Source: Bacteroidota bacterium (GTDB lineage Bacteria > Bacteroidota > Bacteroidia > Cytophagales > Cyclobacteriaceae). From it: a DNA stretch of 64,000 bases. The notes below the pieces were generated by a model. It was not told where the DNA came from. It saw only the letters and a program-made list of their open reading frames with translations, and did not search any database. Below are positions 1 through 8,843 of the stretch, piece by piece. How positions within the stretch are numbered: position 1 is the stretch's first letter; each line of letters begins with the position of its first letter. Location of the stretch: NCBI GenBank assembly GCA_018267135.1, contig JAFDZA010000026.1:1-64000 (forward strand). The letters are read 5' to 3'. The position numbers and the translations under genes are program-made.

Positions 1-30
1 TCTTGACCCAGTTGTTTATAATTTGTCATC

Positions 31-104
31 GCAACACAAGTTTAATTAACTTCGGTCAATTGAAGGGAGGAGAAATCTTCCCTTCTTTCAACCCCTTGTG
101 TTGC
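31..104. repeat. Nested inverted repeat at the 3' flank of the NYN gene
   Basis: A perfect 10-bp inverted repeat (GCAACACAAG at 31-40, CTTGTGTTGC at 95-104) encloses a second stem, GAAGGGA at 62-68 pairing with TCCCTTC near 79-86. It lies just past the stop codon of the minus-strand NYN gene. No T-tract follows, so it is not a standard intrinsic terminator. It may be a structured 3' end or a recombination site remnant. The structure is seen directly; its role is unknown. Confidence 0.6.
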
Positions 105-109
105 ACTTA

Positions 110-649
110 TTAGTTGAACTTAGAATTACCTATTTTCGGTTTTTGTAATTTTTTTGCTTTAGGGCTGCTTGTTTTCTTTCCTATAATTTTTTGCTTGCTT
201 TCCTGAGCAACTTGTTTAAGTTTTTCAAAGTATATAAAGTAATCACATGCTTTTACAAAAGCCTCTGGTGTTTGGCTTCGTCCTATACCTATAATATACA
301 ATCCTTCCTCTCTAATTCGGTGGGCAAGCCCGGTGTAATCGCTATCGCTTGAAACAATACAAAAACCATTAACAGCTTTTGAGTGCAGTATATCCATGGC
401 ATCTATTATTAGTGCCGTGTCGGTAGAATTTTTTCCTGTAGTGTAAGTGAACTTTTGTATTGGCCGTATTGCATGTTTATTAACTTGTTCTCTCCAACTT
501 TTCATATAGGGATTAGTCCAGTCTCCATATATTCGCTTGATCGTGACCCGTCCGTATTTGCTAATCTCTTTTAAAATTTGTTCACATAATCCACTTTCAG
601 CATTATCACCGTCAAAGAGAGCTGCTATCTTACTTTGTATTTTATCCAT
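110..649 (-). CDS. NYN domain (LabA/DUF88-type) putative ribonuclease
   Basis: The 179-residue protein starts with the NYN/PIN-like signature AALFDGDNAE (acidic residues D13 and D15). Further conserved acids lie at D77 and D83 (STDTALIIDAMD) and at D102/D104 (SSDSDY), the usual metal-binding acidic cluster of this nuclease fold. The tail from about residue 150 is lysine-rich and may bind nucleic acid; no OST-HTH domain is present. The family is known or suspected to cleave RNA, but the substrate here cannot be told. The gene stands alone, is AT-rich compared with the next gene, and is followed by a nested inverted repeat. Its promoter should lie in 650-796, shared with the divergent dehydrogenase gene. 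Confidence 0.85.
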   Translation of the reverse strand: MDKIQSKIAALFDGDNAESGLCEQILKEISKYGRVTIKRIYGDWTNPYMKSWREQVNKHAIRPIQKFTYTTGKNSTDTALIIDAMDILHSKAVNGFCIVSSDSDYTGLAHRIREEGLYIIGIGRSQTPEAFVKACDYFIYFEKLKQVAQESKQKIIGKKTSSPKAKKLQKPKIGNSKFN

Positions 650-772
650 TTTTATAAAAAATGTTAGCTTGGCTTCGTCTTTCTAAATTAATACTTTCAT
701 CAATAAATTTGCAGAGAGTTACAATAATTTACACTGTACTAACCTCTTGCTGCCTCTCGTTACACATCGTTT

Positions 773-787
773 CTAATTATGAATTAG
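773..787. promoter_or_regulatory. Small perfect palindrome overlapping a -7 box
   Basis: CTAATT-atg-AATTAG is a perfect 6+3+6 inverted repeat whose right arm overlaps the TAGCTTTG -7 element of the Ldh-family gene. The position would suit a repressor operator, but this is inference from position only. Confidence 0.35.
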
Positions 788-792
788 CTTTG
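785..792 (+). promoter_or_regulatory. Bacteroidota -7 promoter element before the Ldh-family gene
   Basis: TAGCTTTG matches the Bacteroidota -7 consensus TAnnTTTG exactly and ends 4 nt before the ATG at 797. Transcription would then begin at or next to the start codon, giving a leaderless or near-leaderless message. No clear -33 TTTG was found at normal spacing. Confidence 0.5.
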
Positions 793-796
793 CAGC

Positions 797-1876
797 ATGA
801 ATGAATCTCTGTTTTCGCACTCTCACCTAAGTGCTTTTGCCAAAGAAATTTTTTTAAAAATCGGATGCCCGGAAGACCAAGCTATGCGGGCGGTTGAGTC
901 GCTGCTTCGGGCCGACCTGCGCGGGATTGATTCGCATGGGGTAGCTCGTTTAAGCGGCTACGTGCGTTTGTGGGAAGCCCATCGCATCAACACCCGGCCC
1001 GCCATTCGGGTGGTGCACGAAAGCCCCAGTACAGCCGTAGTAGATGGCGATAGTGGATTGGGTTTAGTAGTCGCTCCCAAAGCGATGGAGATCGCCATGG
1101 CTAAAGCAAAGCAAGCCGGCACCGGATGGGTAGCGGTAAAAAATTCAAACCATTTTGGCATCGCAGGCCATCATGCCATGATGGCCTTGCCTCAAGATAT
1201 GATTGGAATGGCCATGACCAATGCCAGCCCGTTGGTAGCTCCCACATTTTCGGTTGAGCGTCTGCTGGGCACCAACCCCATTGCTGTTGCTATTCCGGCC
1301 GGCCAGCAACCCCCGTTTGTAGCTGACTTTGCGACCACTACGGCCGCTAATGGAAAACTGGAAATTTTACAGCGCAAAGAAAAAGAAGCTCCGCTCGGCT
1401 GGATTCAAAAAAAAGACGGATCGCCCTCATCTAACCCCAACGAATTAAAAAATGGAGGTGCTTTGATACCATTGGGCAGCGACCGCGAGCACGGCAGCCA
1501 CAAAGGGTTTTGCCTGGGTGCCTGGGTAGATATTTTTTCGGCTGTATTAAGTGGCGCCAATTATGGCCCGTGGGTTCCGCCATTTGTAAGTTTTCTAAAT
1601 CCACCTGCCAACCCGGTGGGGGAAGGGATCGGTCATTTTTTTGGAGCGATGCGCATCGATGCGTTTCGCCCGGCAAATGAATTTAAAAAACACATGGATC
1701 AATGGATTGAACGTTTCCGTTCCGCTCAGCTTGTTGCCGGAGAAGAAAAGCTAATCATTCCTGGCGACCCGGAAAGAGAATTTGAAATAGACCGGATGAA
1801 AAACGGAATCCCTCTCAATACAAAAGTAGTGGCCGACTTAATAGAAGTAGGGAAAAAATTTGATGTGCCGTTTTAG
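797..1876 (+). CDS. Ldh family (malate/L-lactate-type) NAD(P)-dependent oxidoreductase
   Basis: The protein has 359 residues, the normal length of the malate/L-lactate/ureidoglycolate dehydrogenase (LDH2) family, which oxidises 2-hydroxy acids with NAD(P) in the cytoplasm. Visible signatures are the N-terminal DSHGV motif with the conserved His47, the NSNHFGIAGHHA stretch near residues 116-127, and GTNPIAVAIP. The late SHKGFCLGAWVDI segment is also typical. The exact substrate (malate, lactate, ureidoglycolate or other) cannot be decided. A perfect -7 box lies immediately upstream. The stop codon overlaps the convergent outer-membrane gene by 4 nt, so no terminator separates the two. Confidence 0.88.
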   Translation: MNESLFSHSHLSAFAKEIFLKIGCPEDQAMRAVESLLRADLRGIDSHGVARLSGYVRLWEAHRINTRPAIRVVHESPSTAVVDGDSGLGLVVAPKAMEIAMAKAKQAGTGWVAVKNSNHFGIAGHHAMMALPQDMIGMAMTNASPLVAPTFSVERLLGTNPIAVAIPAGQQPPFVADFATTTAANGKLEILQRKEKEAPLGWIQKKDGSPSSNPNELKNGGALIPLGSDREHGSHKGFCLGAWVDIFSAVLSGANYGPWVPPFVSFLNPPANPVGEGIGHFFGAMRIDAFRPANEFKKHMDQWIERFRSAQLVAGEEKLIIPGDPEREFEIDRMKNGIPLNTKVVADLIEVGKKFDVPF

Positions 1877-2433
1877 AAAGAAACAAATATCCGGGTAACA
1901 ATGGGTGAGGCAAATACACTGGGCACATGGTATAGCACATCGTACATTACCAAGCCACCTAACGAAGTTCTTTTCCCGCTCGAAAAAATATATCCGATCC
2001 CGAAAAGCATACGCGGGAAGGTAGAGCGGGCAGGCTCGCCATTAGAATTTGTACTATAGATATTAGGGGCACTGATTAAATCATATTCTGCCTGAAAAAA
2101 AACCGGGTTAATCATATAGCGCACAAATGGCCCGGCCCCATATTGTGTGTAAGAGGCGCCCACACTTGTATAATTATATCGCTGGTAGGTGCCGGTAGCA
2201 CCCACCGAAAACTGATCGGAAAGGCGGTATCCAATCATCGGCAATAGAGAGTAATAATTGTAATTGAATCCGTTTACATCGGTGCCAAACCCCAGCCCTC
2301 CGCCCATGGAGAAATAAACCTTTCGCTGATCTGACGGCTGGCTGGCAGCTGGTTTTCTAAATGATGGATTAAACTGTGCCCATCCACTAAGCGAGAGAAA
2401 GAATATACCCGATACCAACAGCCACTTTTTCAT
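1873..2433 (-). CDS. Outer membrane beta-barrel protein
   Basis: A 186-residue protein with a clear signal peptide (residues 1-19, ending GWA) followed by alternating aromatic/glycine-rich strands (SMGGGLGFGTDV, LSDQFSVGATGTYQRYNY, YGAGPFVRYMI) and a terminal aromatic residue (final RIFVSF). These are hallmarks of a small eight-strand-type outer-membrane barrel. It follows the FtsB-like gene by 5 nt on the same strand, so the two are probably cotranscribed. Ligand or role is unknown. Confidence 0.75.
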   Translation of the reverse strand: MKKWLLVSGIFFLSLSGWAQFNPSFRKPAASQPSDQRKVYFSMGGGLGFGTDVNGFNYNYYSLLPMIGYRLSDQFSVGATGTYQRYNYTSVGASYTQYGAGPFVRYMINPVFFQAEYDLISAPNIYSTNSNGEPARSTFPRMLFGIGYIFSSGKRTSLGGLVMYDVLYHVPSVFASPIVTRIFVSF

Positions 2434-2438
2434 AGCAA

Positions 2439-2729
2439 TTAATTTTCCTGAATAACAAAAATATCTTCCGTTGGTTTTTTCATTAAGTATTTTTCGCGGG
2501 CAAATTTTTCCAATAACTCTTTATTGGTGGTAAGCTCTTGCCGGTCTTTTTCTACTTCTTTTATTTTTTCACGATAGAACGTTTTTTCATTTTCCAGCGA
2601 GCGCAATTTAGAGCCCATTTTAAATCGGGTAATCAGATCGTTAGAGTCTAAAAAAATCATCCACATTAAAAATGAAAAACCGGTAACCGCATAAAAATTT
2701 CTGAATAACGGTTTTAATTTATTTGACAT
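2439..2729 (-). CDS. Septum formation initiator family protein (FtsB/DivIC-like)
   Basis: The 96-residue protein has a short basic N-terminus, one membrane segment at about residues 10-27, then a charged coiled coil (about 38-70, SLENEKTFYREKIKEVEKDRQ). It ends in the region typical of the FtsB/DivIC family (LLEKFAREKYLMKKP). These bitopic proteins link the divisome through FtsL and FtsQ at the septum. Length and layout fit the family. TACCTTCG at 2750-2757 (reverse strand) is a one-mismatch -7 box upstream. Confidence 0.85.
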   Translation of the reverse strand: MSNKLKPLFRNFYAVTGFSFLMWMIFLDSNDLITRFKMGSKLRSLENEKTFYREKIKEVEKDRQELTTNKELLEKFAREKYLMKKPTEDIFVIQEN

Positions 2730-2772
2730 AAGATTAAAAAATGGTTTAACGAAGGTAGCAATTTCTTTTCAA

Positions 2773-5700
2773 TCAGTTGGTGATTGCTACGCGAAACGTC
2801 TTTTGGGTAACGGCTCCCGAAAACCGGATGAGATAAAGCCCATTGGCCAGCGGTGCCGTGGGCAACGAGAATTGTGTGAGGCCGGCCGGCTGGTTAGAAA
2901 AAGATTGCTGAAAGGCGACCGTTCCATCGCTTTTAAATAAAGTGATTTCAATATTTTCGTTAGAAGTGGTAATCCAATTCAAATTAATAGTGCCCGAAGC
3001 CGGATTGGGATACGGCTCAAACACCATATCGCCTTGCAGGGTAAGGCACTGTTTGCCCGAGTCGGGGTTTACATCTTGCGGCACAACTATCTGCACACAG
3101 ACATACGACAAAGAGCCGGTTAAAATTTGTAAGTTGAGTGTTTGCGAGAGCGTGCCCTGAGGTTGAATGAGGCCGCTTAACGTTTGCTTCACCTTTCCGC
3201 CCCCGCCTAAATCAATATCCACTTCGGGGTTTACCAGCGGCACATTCCCCGAGTTGAAAACAGATAAATAGGGTTGTGAGGAATTAGCCGATGAAGAAGG
3301 TATGAGAGAAAATATTTTCAATGTAGCACTGGGTTTGGGTATGACTACGCTGATCCACACACTCATGGTGTCGCGGCAGCCGATAACATTATTTGCCGTG
3401 AGCTGTACTTTATACTCACCAAGTTGTGAATAGGTAAACGTGGGGGAAGGAACTGTGCTGGTAGAATTAGCCGCATCGCCAAACTGCCATCCGTACGAAT
3501 CGGCCGTGGACGTGTTGTTAAAAGTAACAGGCAGCGGAGCCGCCCCGGCTATGACTGAAGGAGTAAAGCTGGCTATGGGGCCATCGTAAATAGAAATGTT
3601 TTTAGTAACCGAGTAAACACATCCCGACTGCCGGGTGGTGGTAAGCGTTACGCCATACCCGCCTGAAGAAGAAAATTTGTATGTGGCCGGAGAGCCTGTA
3701 GTGGTGGCCGAGCCAAAGTTCCAGTTCCAAGAAACCGTTGGGTCGCTGCCCCCGGGGTTTAGTTCCTGAAATACCGTAGCATTTCGGGTGCAGGGATATT
3801 GAATACTGAAATCCACCACCGGAGGAACGGGAATATTGATAGATTTGGTAAAGGTGTTGATGCACCCGTTTGTAGCTGTAACTGCCAGCGTAACAGAATT
3901 TGCCCCGGAGGAAGTAAATATCTGAGGTCCCGGATTAGCGCCTGTTACGGGGCTGCCCAACCCTGGAAAATACCATTTATATGAAACAATACTACCTGTA
4001 GATGTACTGGTAAATTGGGTGCTTTGGTTCAGGCAGGCAACTGAATTGGTAAAACCCGCCACGGGTGAAGCAAGAATGGCAACAACCGAATCTTTTGTAG
4101 CCGTACAGCCAAAGTTGGTGGTTGCTTTTAAGCTCACGTTGTAATTTCCGGCTGCCGAAAAAGTGTAGGCCGGGCTTTTAGCCGAAGAACTGCCGTTGGC
4201 CGCATCGCCAAAGTTCCACTGCCATAAGGTAATATTGCTGTCGCTTAAAAAGCCGGTGTTGTTATCGAACTGGGCCGGATAGTTAGCGCACGAAAAAGGT
4301 GGAGACTCAATTGAAAATTTGGGTTGTGGGTTGGAGTAGATTGAAATATTTTTTGAAAATGAATTTTGACAACCCGCGGCATTGGTGGCGTTAAGTGTAG
4401 CTATATAGGTTCCCGTGCTGATGTAGGCATGTGTGATATTCGTTTGAGTGGAGGTGTTGCTATCGCCAAAAACCCAGGTGTAGCCCGTAACCGATCCGCT
4501 GGTGGTATTGGTAAATGAAACAGACGAAGCCACACATCCCGTGGTAGCAGAGGTAAAACTTACCAATGGGCCGGCCAACACGGTGCTTATATTTTGTGTG
4601 CTCTGGGTAGAGCATCCCGGTATGCTGGCGATAAGACTAATGGTTTGAGCACTGGCCGAGGCAAGAGTGTAATTCAAATTTTGATTAGCCGAAACCGGAT
4701 TGCCGTTTACGTTCCACTGCCAAACGGGCGATGACCCCGCATCGAAGATTGAACTGTTGGCAAACGTATAATTTTGGTTGGTGCAAAAGGGCGATGCCGG
4801 GGGCAATAGAAAGTTGGCTTGAGGTGGATTGAAAACCCGTAACGAATCTTGTATTATGTTCTGGCAGCCGTTAGAAGCCGTTACCGTTAAGGCCGGCAAA
4901 TAAGTGCCTGCCGAAGTATAAATGTAACTTGGGTTGGCCACAGCCGATGTTCCCCCATCGTCAAAAGCCCAGGCGTAAGAGCTGATATTGCCCGATACAT
5001 TAGTAGATGTGAAGTTGATATTGTTTTTGGCACAGATGTTTTGGGAGGTAAAAGTGATGTCGGGGGCGGTTGATGACGAGACAATGATTTGAGCCGAAGC
5101 TGTTGAAAATAAATCCTGAGTATCAAACGCTCTGAGTTGAATGTCTTTTGTGCCCGCCACACCGTATTTTAGATTAAAAGGTATAACTGTTTGAGTAAAA
5201 GAATAGGGGGCATCACAGACTGAATGAAAAACTAATTCTGATATGGTGTTACTTAGGCCTGCCCCTTGAACGACACTAACATCTTTGTACTTGCACACGC
5301 TGATTGCCAGAAGAGAAGGTAAACTGGCATGCGCCATTTTTGCAGGTGAAGTACTTAAACTAAAAGTAAAAAAATTAACAATATCAAGGATTGAGTTTTC
5401 ATTGGTTACGGCTGCTACATAACGCGAGCCTTCTCGCAAAATTTTTATCTGAAAAGGTTTATTCAGTTCGCTTCCTGCATAAACCCTTTCTTCAGTAGGT
5501 TCTGAAAAAATGCTTGACACAAAGCGAAACTGAACAATTGTATTTTTGGAATTTGAAACGGCCAGTGCCACCCAGTCATTCCCTATTTGAACTAAATCTA
5601 AGCTACTGCCCAACACTACATCTGCATTGGGGGTTGAAACATACACATCAGTCGAATTAGAAATGGGATTGTTAAATGAATTTCTATAATTTACTCTGAC

Positions 5701-6336
5701 AATAGAGGTAGAGGCACTTCGTAATGGCATTACTAAAACTAAATTTCCATTTTCTTCTATCACTTTTACATCCCAAAATCTTCCGCTCAGCCCAAACATA
5801 CCAAGGTTTTGGCCACTTGGGCTATTCGTAAGTGATGTTCCAAAATCAAGCCTCACAATACCTCCATTTGAATCATACACGCCAACAAACCCGTACCAAT
5901 TGTTACCTACTTTGTAAACATCAATCCCTACGGGGTCTGTTAGCACATTTCCCGGATTACCCAAATTAACTATGGCGGGTGTATTTAAGGGGCTATTTCC
6001 AAAATCTAAGCGATACAACACTCCGCTAACAGAACTTTGTGCTACAAACCCGTACCAGAGGCCGTTATCCTCAACCAATTTATATGCATAAGCCCCGTAA
6101 TTAGAAAGCCCGGAAATTGTTGCCATCGGCTGATTAGTGCTTAAGCTATCGAAATCATGAGGGCACAAATCCCACTCATACCGAAAAGCATTTTGAGATG
6201 TATTTGTTAGATATACATTTTGTTGCAGGCAAGCATTTGATGCTGACGTAAAACCAGCGGAAAGTTGCCCAAACAAAATTGTATTCTTAAAAAGAATTAA
6301 AAATGTAACATACTTTAAGGGTAAAAATATCTTCAT
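2773..6336 (-). CDS. Large PKD-domain protein with type IX secretion sorting domain
   Basis: About 1,187 residues from the chosen ATG at 6336; an upstream in-frame start at 6381 would add 15 residues. The chosen start gives a good signal peptide (MKIFLPLKYVTFLILFKN, ending near LFGQ). The first third is a beta-rich, propeller-like region with repeated GNNWYGFVGVY-type motifs. The middle and late parts carry multiple PKD-like repeats with the recurrent YxWxFGD/FxxxG pattern (for example SYAWAFDDGG, GYTWVFGDSN, LWQWNFGDAAN, SYGWQFGDAAN). The last ~90 residues (YPNPASGTINLNW to the end, FRVAITN) are a type-A T9SS C-terminal sorting domain. It should be secreted by the GldKLMN-containing system found later in this window and attached to the surface. 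Adhesin function is inferred. Confidence 0.9.
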   Translation of the reverse strand: MKIFLPLKYVTFLILFKNTILFGQLSAGFTSASNACLQQNVYLTNTSQNAFRYEWDLCPHDFDSLSTNQPMATISGLSNYGAYAYKLVEDNGLWYGFVAQSSVSGVLYRLDFGNSPLNTPAIVNLGNPGNVLTDPVGIDVYKVGNNWYGFVGVYDSNGGIVRLDFGTSLTNSPSGQNLGMFGLSGRFWDVKVIEENGNLVLVMPLRSASTSIVRVNYRNSFNNPISNSTDVYVSTPNADVVLGSSLDLVQIGNDWVALAVSNSKNTIVQFRFVSSIFSEPTEERVYAGSELNKPFQIKILREGSRYVAAVTNENSILDIVNFFTFSLSTSPAKMAHASLPSLLAISVCKYKDVSVVQGAGLSNTISELVFHSVCDAPYSFTQTVIPFNLKYGVAGTKDIQLRAFDTQDLFSTASAQIIVSSSTAPDITFTSQNICAKNNINFTSTNVSGNISSYAWAFDDGGTSAVANPSYIYTSAGTYLPALTVTASNGCQNIIQDSLRVFNPPQANFLLPPASPFCTNQNYTFANSSIFDAGSSPVWQWNVNGNPVSANQNLNYTLASASAQTISLIASIPGCSTQSTQNISTVLAGPLVSFTSATTGCVASSVSFTNTTSGSVTGYTWVFGDSNTSTQTNITHAYISTGTYIATLNATNAAGCQNSFSKNISIYSNPQPKFSIESPPFSCANYPAQFDNNTGFLSDSNITLWQWNFGDAANGSSSAKSPAYTFSAAGNYNVSLKATTNFGCTATKDSVVAILASPVAGFTNSVACLNQSTQFTSTSTGSIVSYKWYFPGLGSPVTGANPGPQIFTSSGANSVTLAVTATNGCINTFTKSINIPVPPVVDFSIQYPCTRNATVFQELNPGGSDPTVSWNWNFGSATTTGSPATYKFSSSGGYGVTLTTTRQSGCVYSVTKNISIYDGPIASFTPSVIAGAAPLPVTFNNTSTADSYGWQFGDAANSTSTVPSPTFTYSQLGEYKVQLTANNVIGCRDTMSVWISVVIPKPSATLKIFSLIPSSSANSSQPYLSVFNSGNVPLVNPEVDIDLGGGGKVKQTLSGLIQPQGTLSQTLNLQILTGSLSYVCVQIVVPQDVNPDSGKQCLTLQGDMVFEPYPNPASGTINLNWITTSNENIEITLFKSDGTVAFQQSFSNQPAGLTQFSLPTAPLANGLYLIRFSGAVTQKTFRVAITN

Positions 6337-6338
6337 AA

Positions 6339-6401
6339 CCCTCAACAAGATTTTGTTGAAAGAAGAAACAGATGAACCCAATAAAAATAGTTTGTTGAGG
6401 G
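6339..6401. repeat. Inverted repeat upstream of the PKD gene
   Basis: CCCTCAACAA at 6339-6348 and TTGTTGAGGG at 6392-6401 are exact inverted copies flanking the region just before the chosen start codon. A further TTTTGTTGAA lies between them at 6351-6360. It could form a stem in the 5' untranslated region of the PKD message or be a regulator site. Confidence 0.4.
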
Positions 6402-6470
6402 CTTCTTCAATTAGACAGTAATAAATTATGTTTTTATTAATACAACATACAGGCTGGCAGTAACATCATT

Positions 6471-7586
6471 TCATGTTAATTTCTTTTGCAAGATAGATAT
6501 TATCTTTTTGGAAGATTGTCCGTCTCCATAAGGGTTTACAGCATTCTTCATTTTATTTAAAAGCAGAGGGTTTAAATAAATCTTATGGAAAGATGAAATA
6601 ATATGTTCGGAAGTTGTTCCTCCTAAAATCCCACAGCCAGCCTCAATCCCTTCAGGTCTTTCAGTTACCTCACGCAACACTACAAAAGGTACATTTAAAG
6701 CGGGGGCCTCTTCTTGTATGCCCCCCGAGTCGGTAAGGATGATTAAAGAGCGACTCAAAAGAAAAATCATATCATCGTAACTTACCGGAGGGAGTAAAGT
6801 AATATTAGGGATGTTATTCAAATGTCGTTTTACGGGCTCTTGAATATTTGGATTAAGGTGTACGGGAAAAACAAATTTTAGTTCCTTGTGTTTAGAAGCT
6901 AACAACTTGAGGGCAATACATATATTCTCAAGACCATGTCCAAAATTTTCTCTTCTATGTGCCGTAACCAGTATTATGTTGTTCTCATTTGAAAAGAGTG
7001 AAGAATACTTTTGTTTATACGCATCATTTGTTTTGTTTACTTTTTCTAGCCCCATCATCAGTGCATCAATAACGGTATTGCCTACTTGATATACATTATT
7101 AAAGTTTTCGGCAAGTAGATTATTAACCGCCTTCATAGTAGGCGCAAAATGTATATCGGCAATCTGTGAAATTATTTTCCGATTTACCTCTTCTGGAAAA
7201 GGGGCTAATTTGTTATAACTTCGGAGCCCGGCTTCAATGTGTGCTACTTTAATTTTTTTATAAAACGCTGTAATGGCGGCTACCATAGCGGTTGTTGTAT
7301 CGCCCTGTACGATAACCCAATCGGGCTCAAAATTTTTGTAAACATCATCTAAATGCGTAAAGAGCAAGGATGATATCTTTGCTAAGCTTTGCCCTGGCTC
7401 CATAAGGAGTAACTCAAAGTCGGCTTTTACTTGAAAAAAAGAAAAAATTTGATCGAGCATTTCTTTGTGCTGACCCGTAGAAATTAAAGCCGTTTTAACT
7501 TGTGAAAGTTTTTTTAATTCCAAAAAAACAGGTACTAGTTTTATGGCTTCGGGTCTGGTTCCAATAACAATTGCTATTTTTTTCAT
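6471..7586 (-). CDS. wecB: UDP-N-acetylglucosamine 2-epimerase (non-hydrolysing)
   Basis: The 371-residue enzyme interconverts UDP-GlcNAc and UDP-ManNAc in the cytoplasm, supplying a precursor for surface polysaccharide. Family motifs are all visible: GTRPEAIKLVPV at the N-terminus, QGDTTTAM, HIEAGLRS, VTAHRRENFG, and the late SGGIQEEAP. Length is normal for WecB/MnaA. It is the last gene of the 12-gene polysaccharide operon and overlaps the preceding glycosyltransferase by an ATGA junction. A role on a modified UDP-sugar made by the dehydratase two genes upstream (as in FnlC/CapG-type paralogues) is an alternative. Confidence 0.92.
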   Translation of the reverse strand: MKKIAIVIGTRPEAIKLVPVFLELKKLSQVKTALISTGQHKEMLDQIFSFFQVKADFELLLMEPGQSLAKISSLLFTHLDDVYKNFEPDWVIVQGDTTTAMVAAITAFYKKIKVAHIEAGLRSYNKLAPFPEEVNRKIISQIADIHFAPTMKAVNNLLAENFNNVYQVGNTVIDALMMGLEKVNKTNDAYKQKYSSLFSNENNIILVTAHRRENFGHGLENICIALKLLASKHKELKFVFPVHLNPNIQEPVKRHLNNIPNITLLPPVSYDDMIFLLSRSLIILTDSGGIQEEAPALNVPFVVLREVTERPEGIEAGCGILGGTTSEHIISSFHKIYLNPLLLNKMKNAVNPYGDGQSSKKIISILQKKLT

Positions 7587-8803
7587 AATGATCGGAATAC
7601 TCCGGCTAATCGGTTAGCATTGTAGTGTGCATCAAACTCTGACGATTGAAATTTTAATGTGAAGAAATCAGCATGGTGTGAGTTAAACGACTCCACGGAA
7701 TCTTTCAACACTTGTTTAATGCCCTGAACATCATTGTACTCTAATAATATGGTGTTTAAATTTTTGAGAACAGCTTCCGAGGCGCTCCCCTTACTGCTCA
7801 ATGAAATTATTTTTCTTCCAGCCAAAAAATAATCAAGGATTTTAGAAGCAAAAAACATGGCCATAGTGGGCTGTTTAATTGGAAGGTCTATATTTAACAG
7901 CAGATGCGCCTCTTTAATTAACTCAAGCGATCTTGCATAAGAAAGTTGGCCTATGTGTGTAATTTGCTTATTCTCATTTTGATCAAACAACTGAAGGTTT
8001 CTTCTATCAATTGGTCCGGCAAACTTAATTTCAAAAAAATTTTCCAGATGAGGGTTTTCAGTTAAGAGTTCTTTTAATGCTTCAAAAAAAAAGCGTGGAG
8101 ATCGATCTCCTGCCAACCCTCCGGTATAAACAATTTTCAGTTTACCCGAAAAATCAATATTCCGAAAATCAATATCTGCCGGGTCATAAACATTAGGGAA
8201 GTATAAAAATTTATCAGCAAAAAGAGGGTATTTTTTTTTATAAAAGTCAATAGTATGTTGTGATGTTAAGCCTATGAATTGAGCCCGCTCAAAACATTTT
8301 TTTTCCCAAGAGCTATGGTAGGCATATTGATGTTGATTATATTTTTTTACAGGCGAGTCTACCCAGGGGTCGCTCAAATGCATTACCCAGGGTATTTTGT
8401 AGTACTCAGCTAATTTGTATGCTAGAATAGAAGAGCTTAATGGATTCGCTCTTGAATAAATAATGTCTGGTTTCGTTTCGAGCGTGCGAATTACTCGTTT
8501 TGGTTGTAAATGAAAGGTAAACTTTGAGTCGGGGTAATCAATACCGTTGGGGATGAGTTTTCGTAAAATAAAATTGAGGATTTTCCACTCGTAAATGGGA
8601 ATTTCTATTTTTTGAGTATACCCGCTGTCAAACCTGTCTAGATTTGAATCATACGGCATAAATAAAGTCGGAATAGAGGATGTAATAACTGATATAGATA
8701 AGTCTGTGTGGGCACTCAGGTATTTGAAATACTTTGCTGTTTGAAGGCACTCCGGATCACTTTTTGGAGGAAATGCAGCGCTTACGAACAAAATATTTTT
8801 CAT
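7583..8803 (-). CDS. Glycosyltransferase, GT-B fold
   Basis: 406 residues. The N-terminus FVSAAFPPKSDPECLQTAKYFKYL is typical of GT4-like glycosyltransferases. Central VYTGGLAGDRSPRFFFEAL and the later AMFFASKILDYFLAGRKIISLSSKGSASE region correspond to the C-terminal donor-nucleotide half of a GT-B enzyme. It likely adds one sugar to the lipid-linked repeat unit at the cytoplasmic membrane face. Donor and acceptor cannot be assigned. It sits between a methyltransferase (40-nt gap) and wecB (ATGA overlap). Confidence 0.82.
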   Translation of the reverse strand: MKNILFVSAAFPPKSDPECLQTAKYFKYLSAHTDLSISVITSSIPTLFMPYDSNLDRFDSGYTQKIEIPIYEWKILNFILRKLIPNGIDYPDSKFTFHLQPKRVIRTLETKPDIIYSRANPLSSSILAYKLAEYYKIPWVMHLSDPWVDSPVKKYNQHQYAYHSSWEKKCFERAQFIGLTSQHTIDFYKKKYPLFADKFLYFPNVYDPADIDFRNIDFSGKLKIVYTGGLAGDRSPRFFFEALKELLTENPHLENFFEIKFAGPIDRRNLQLFDQNENKQITHIGQLSYARSLELIKEAHLLLNIDLPIKQPTMAMFFASKILDYFLAGRKIISLSSKGSASEAVLKNLNTILLEYNDVQGIKQVLKDSVESFNSHHADFFTLKFQSSEFDAHYNANRLAGVFRSL

Positions 8804-8843
8804 TGAACTAAATAGGCTTTTTCAGAATCAGAATCACATGTTG

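Noticed and set aside
31..104. Integron attC site
   Set aside because: Size and nested arms are suggestive, but the expected RYYYAAC/GTTRRRY core sites do not match and no integrase gene is visible.
650..796. RNA gene in the gap before the Ldh-family gene
   Set aside because: No tRNA-like arms or conserved RNA motif; only a promoter box and a small palindrome were found.
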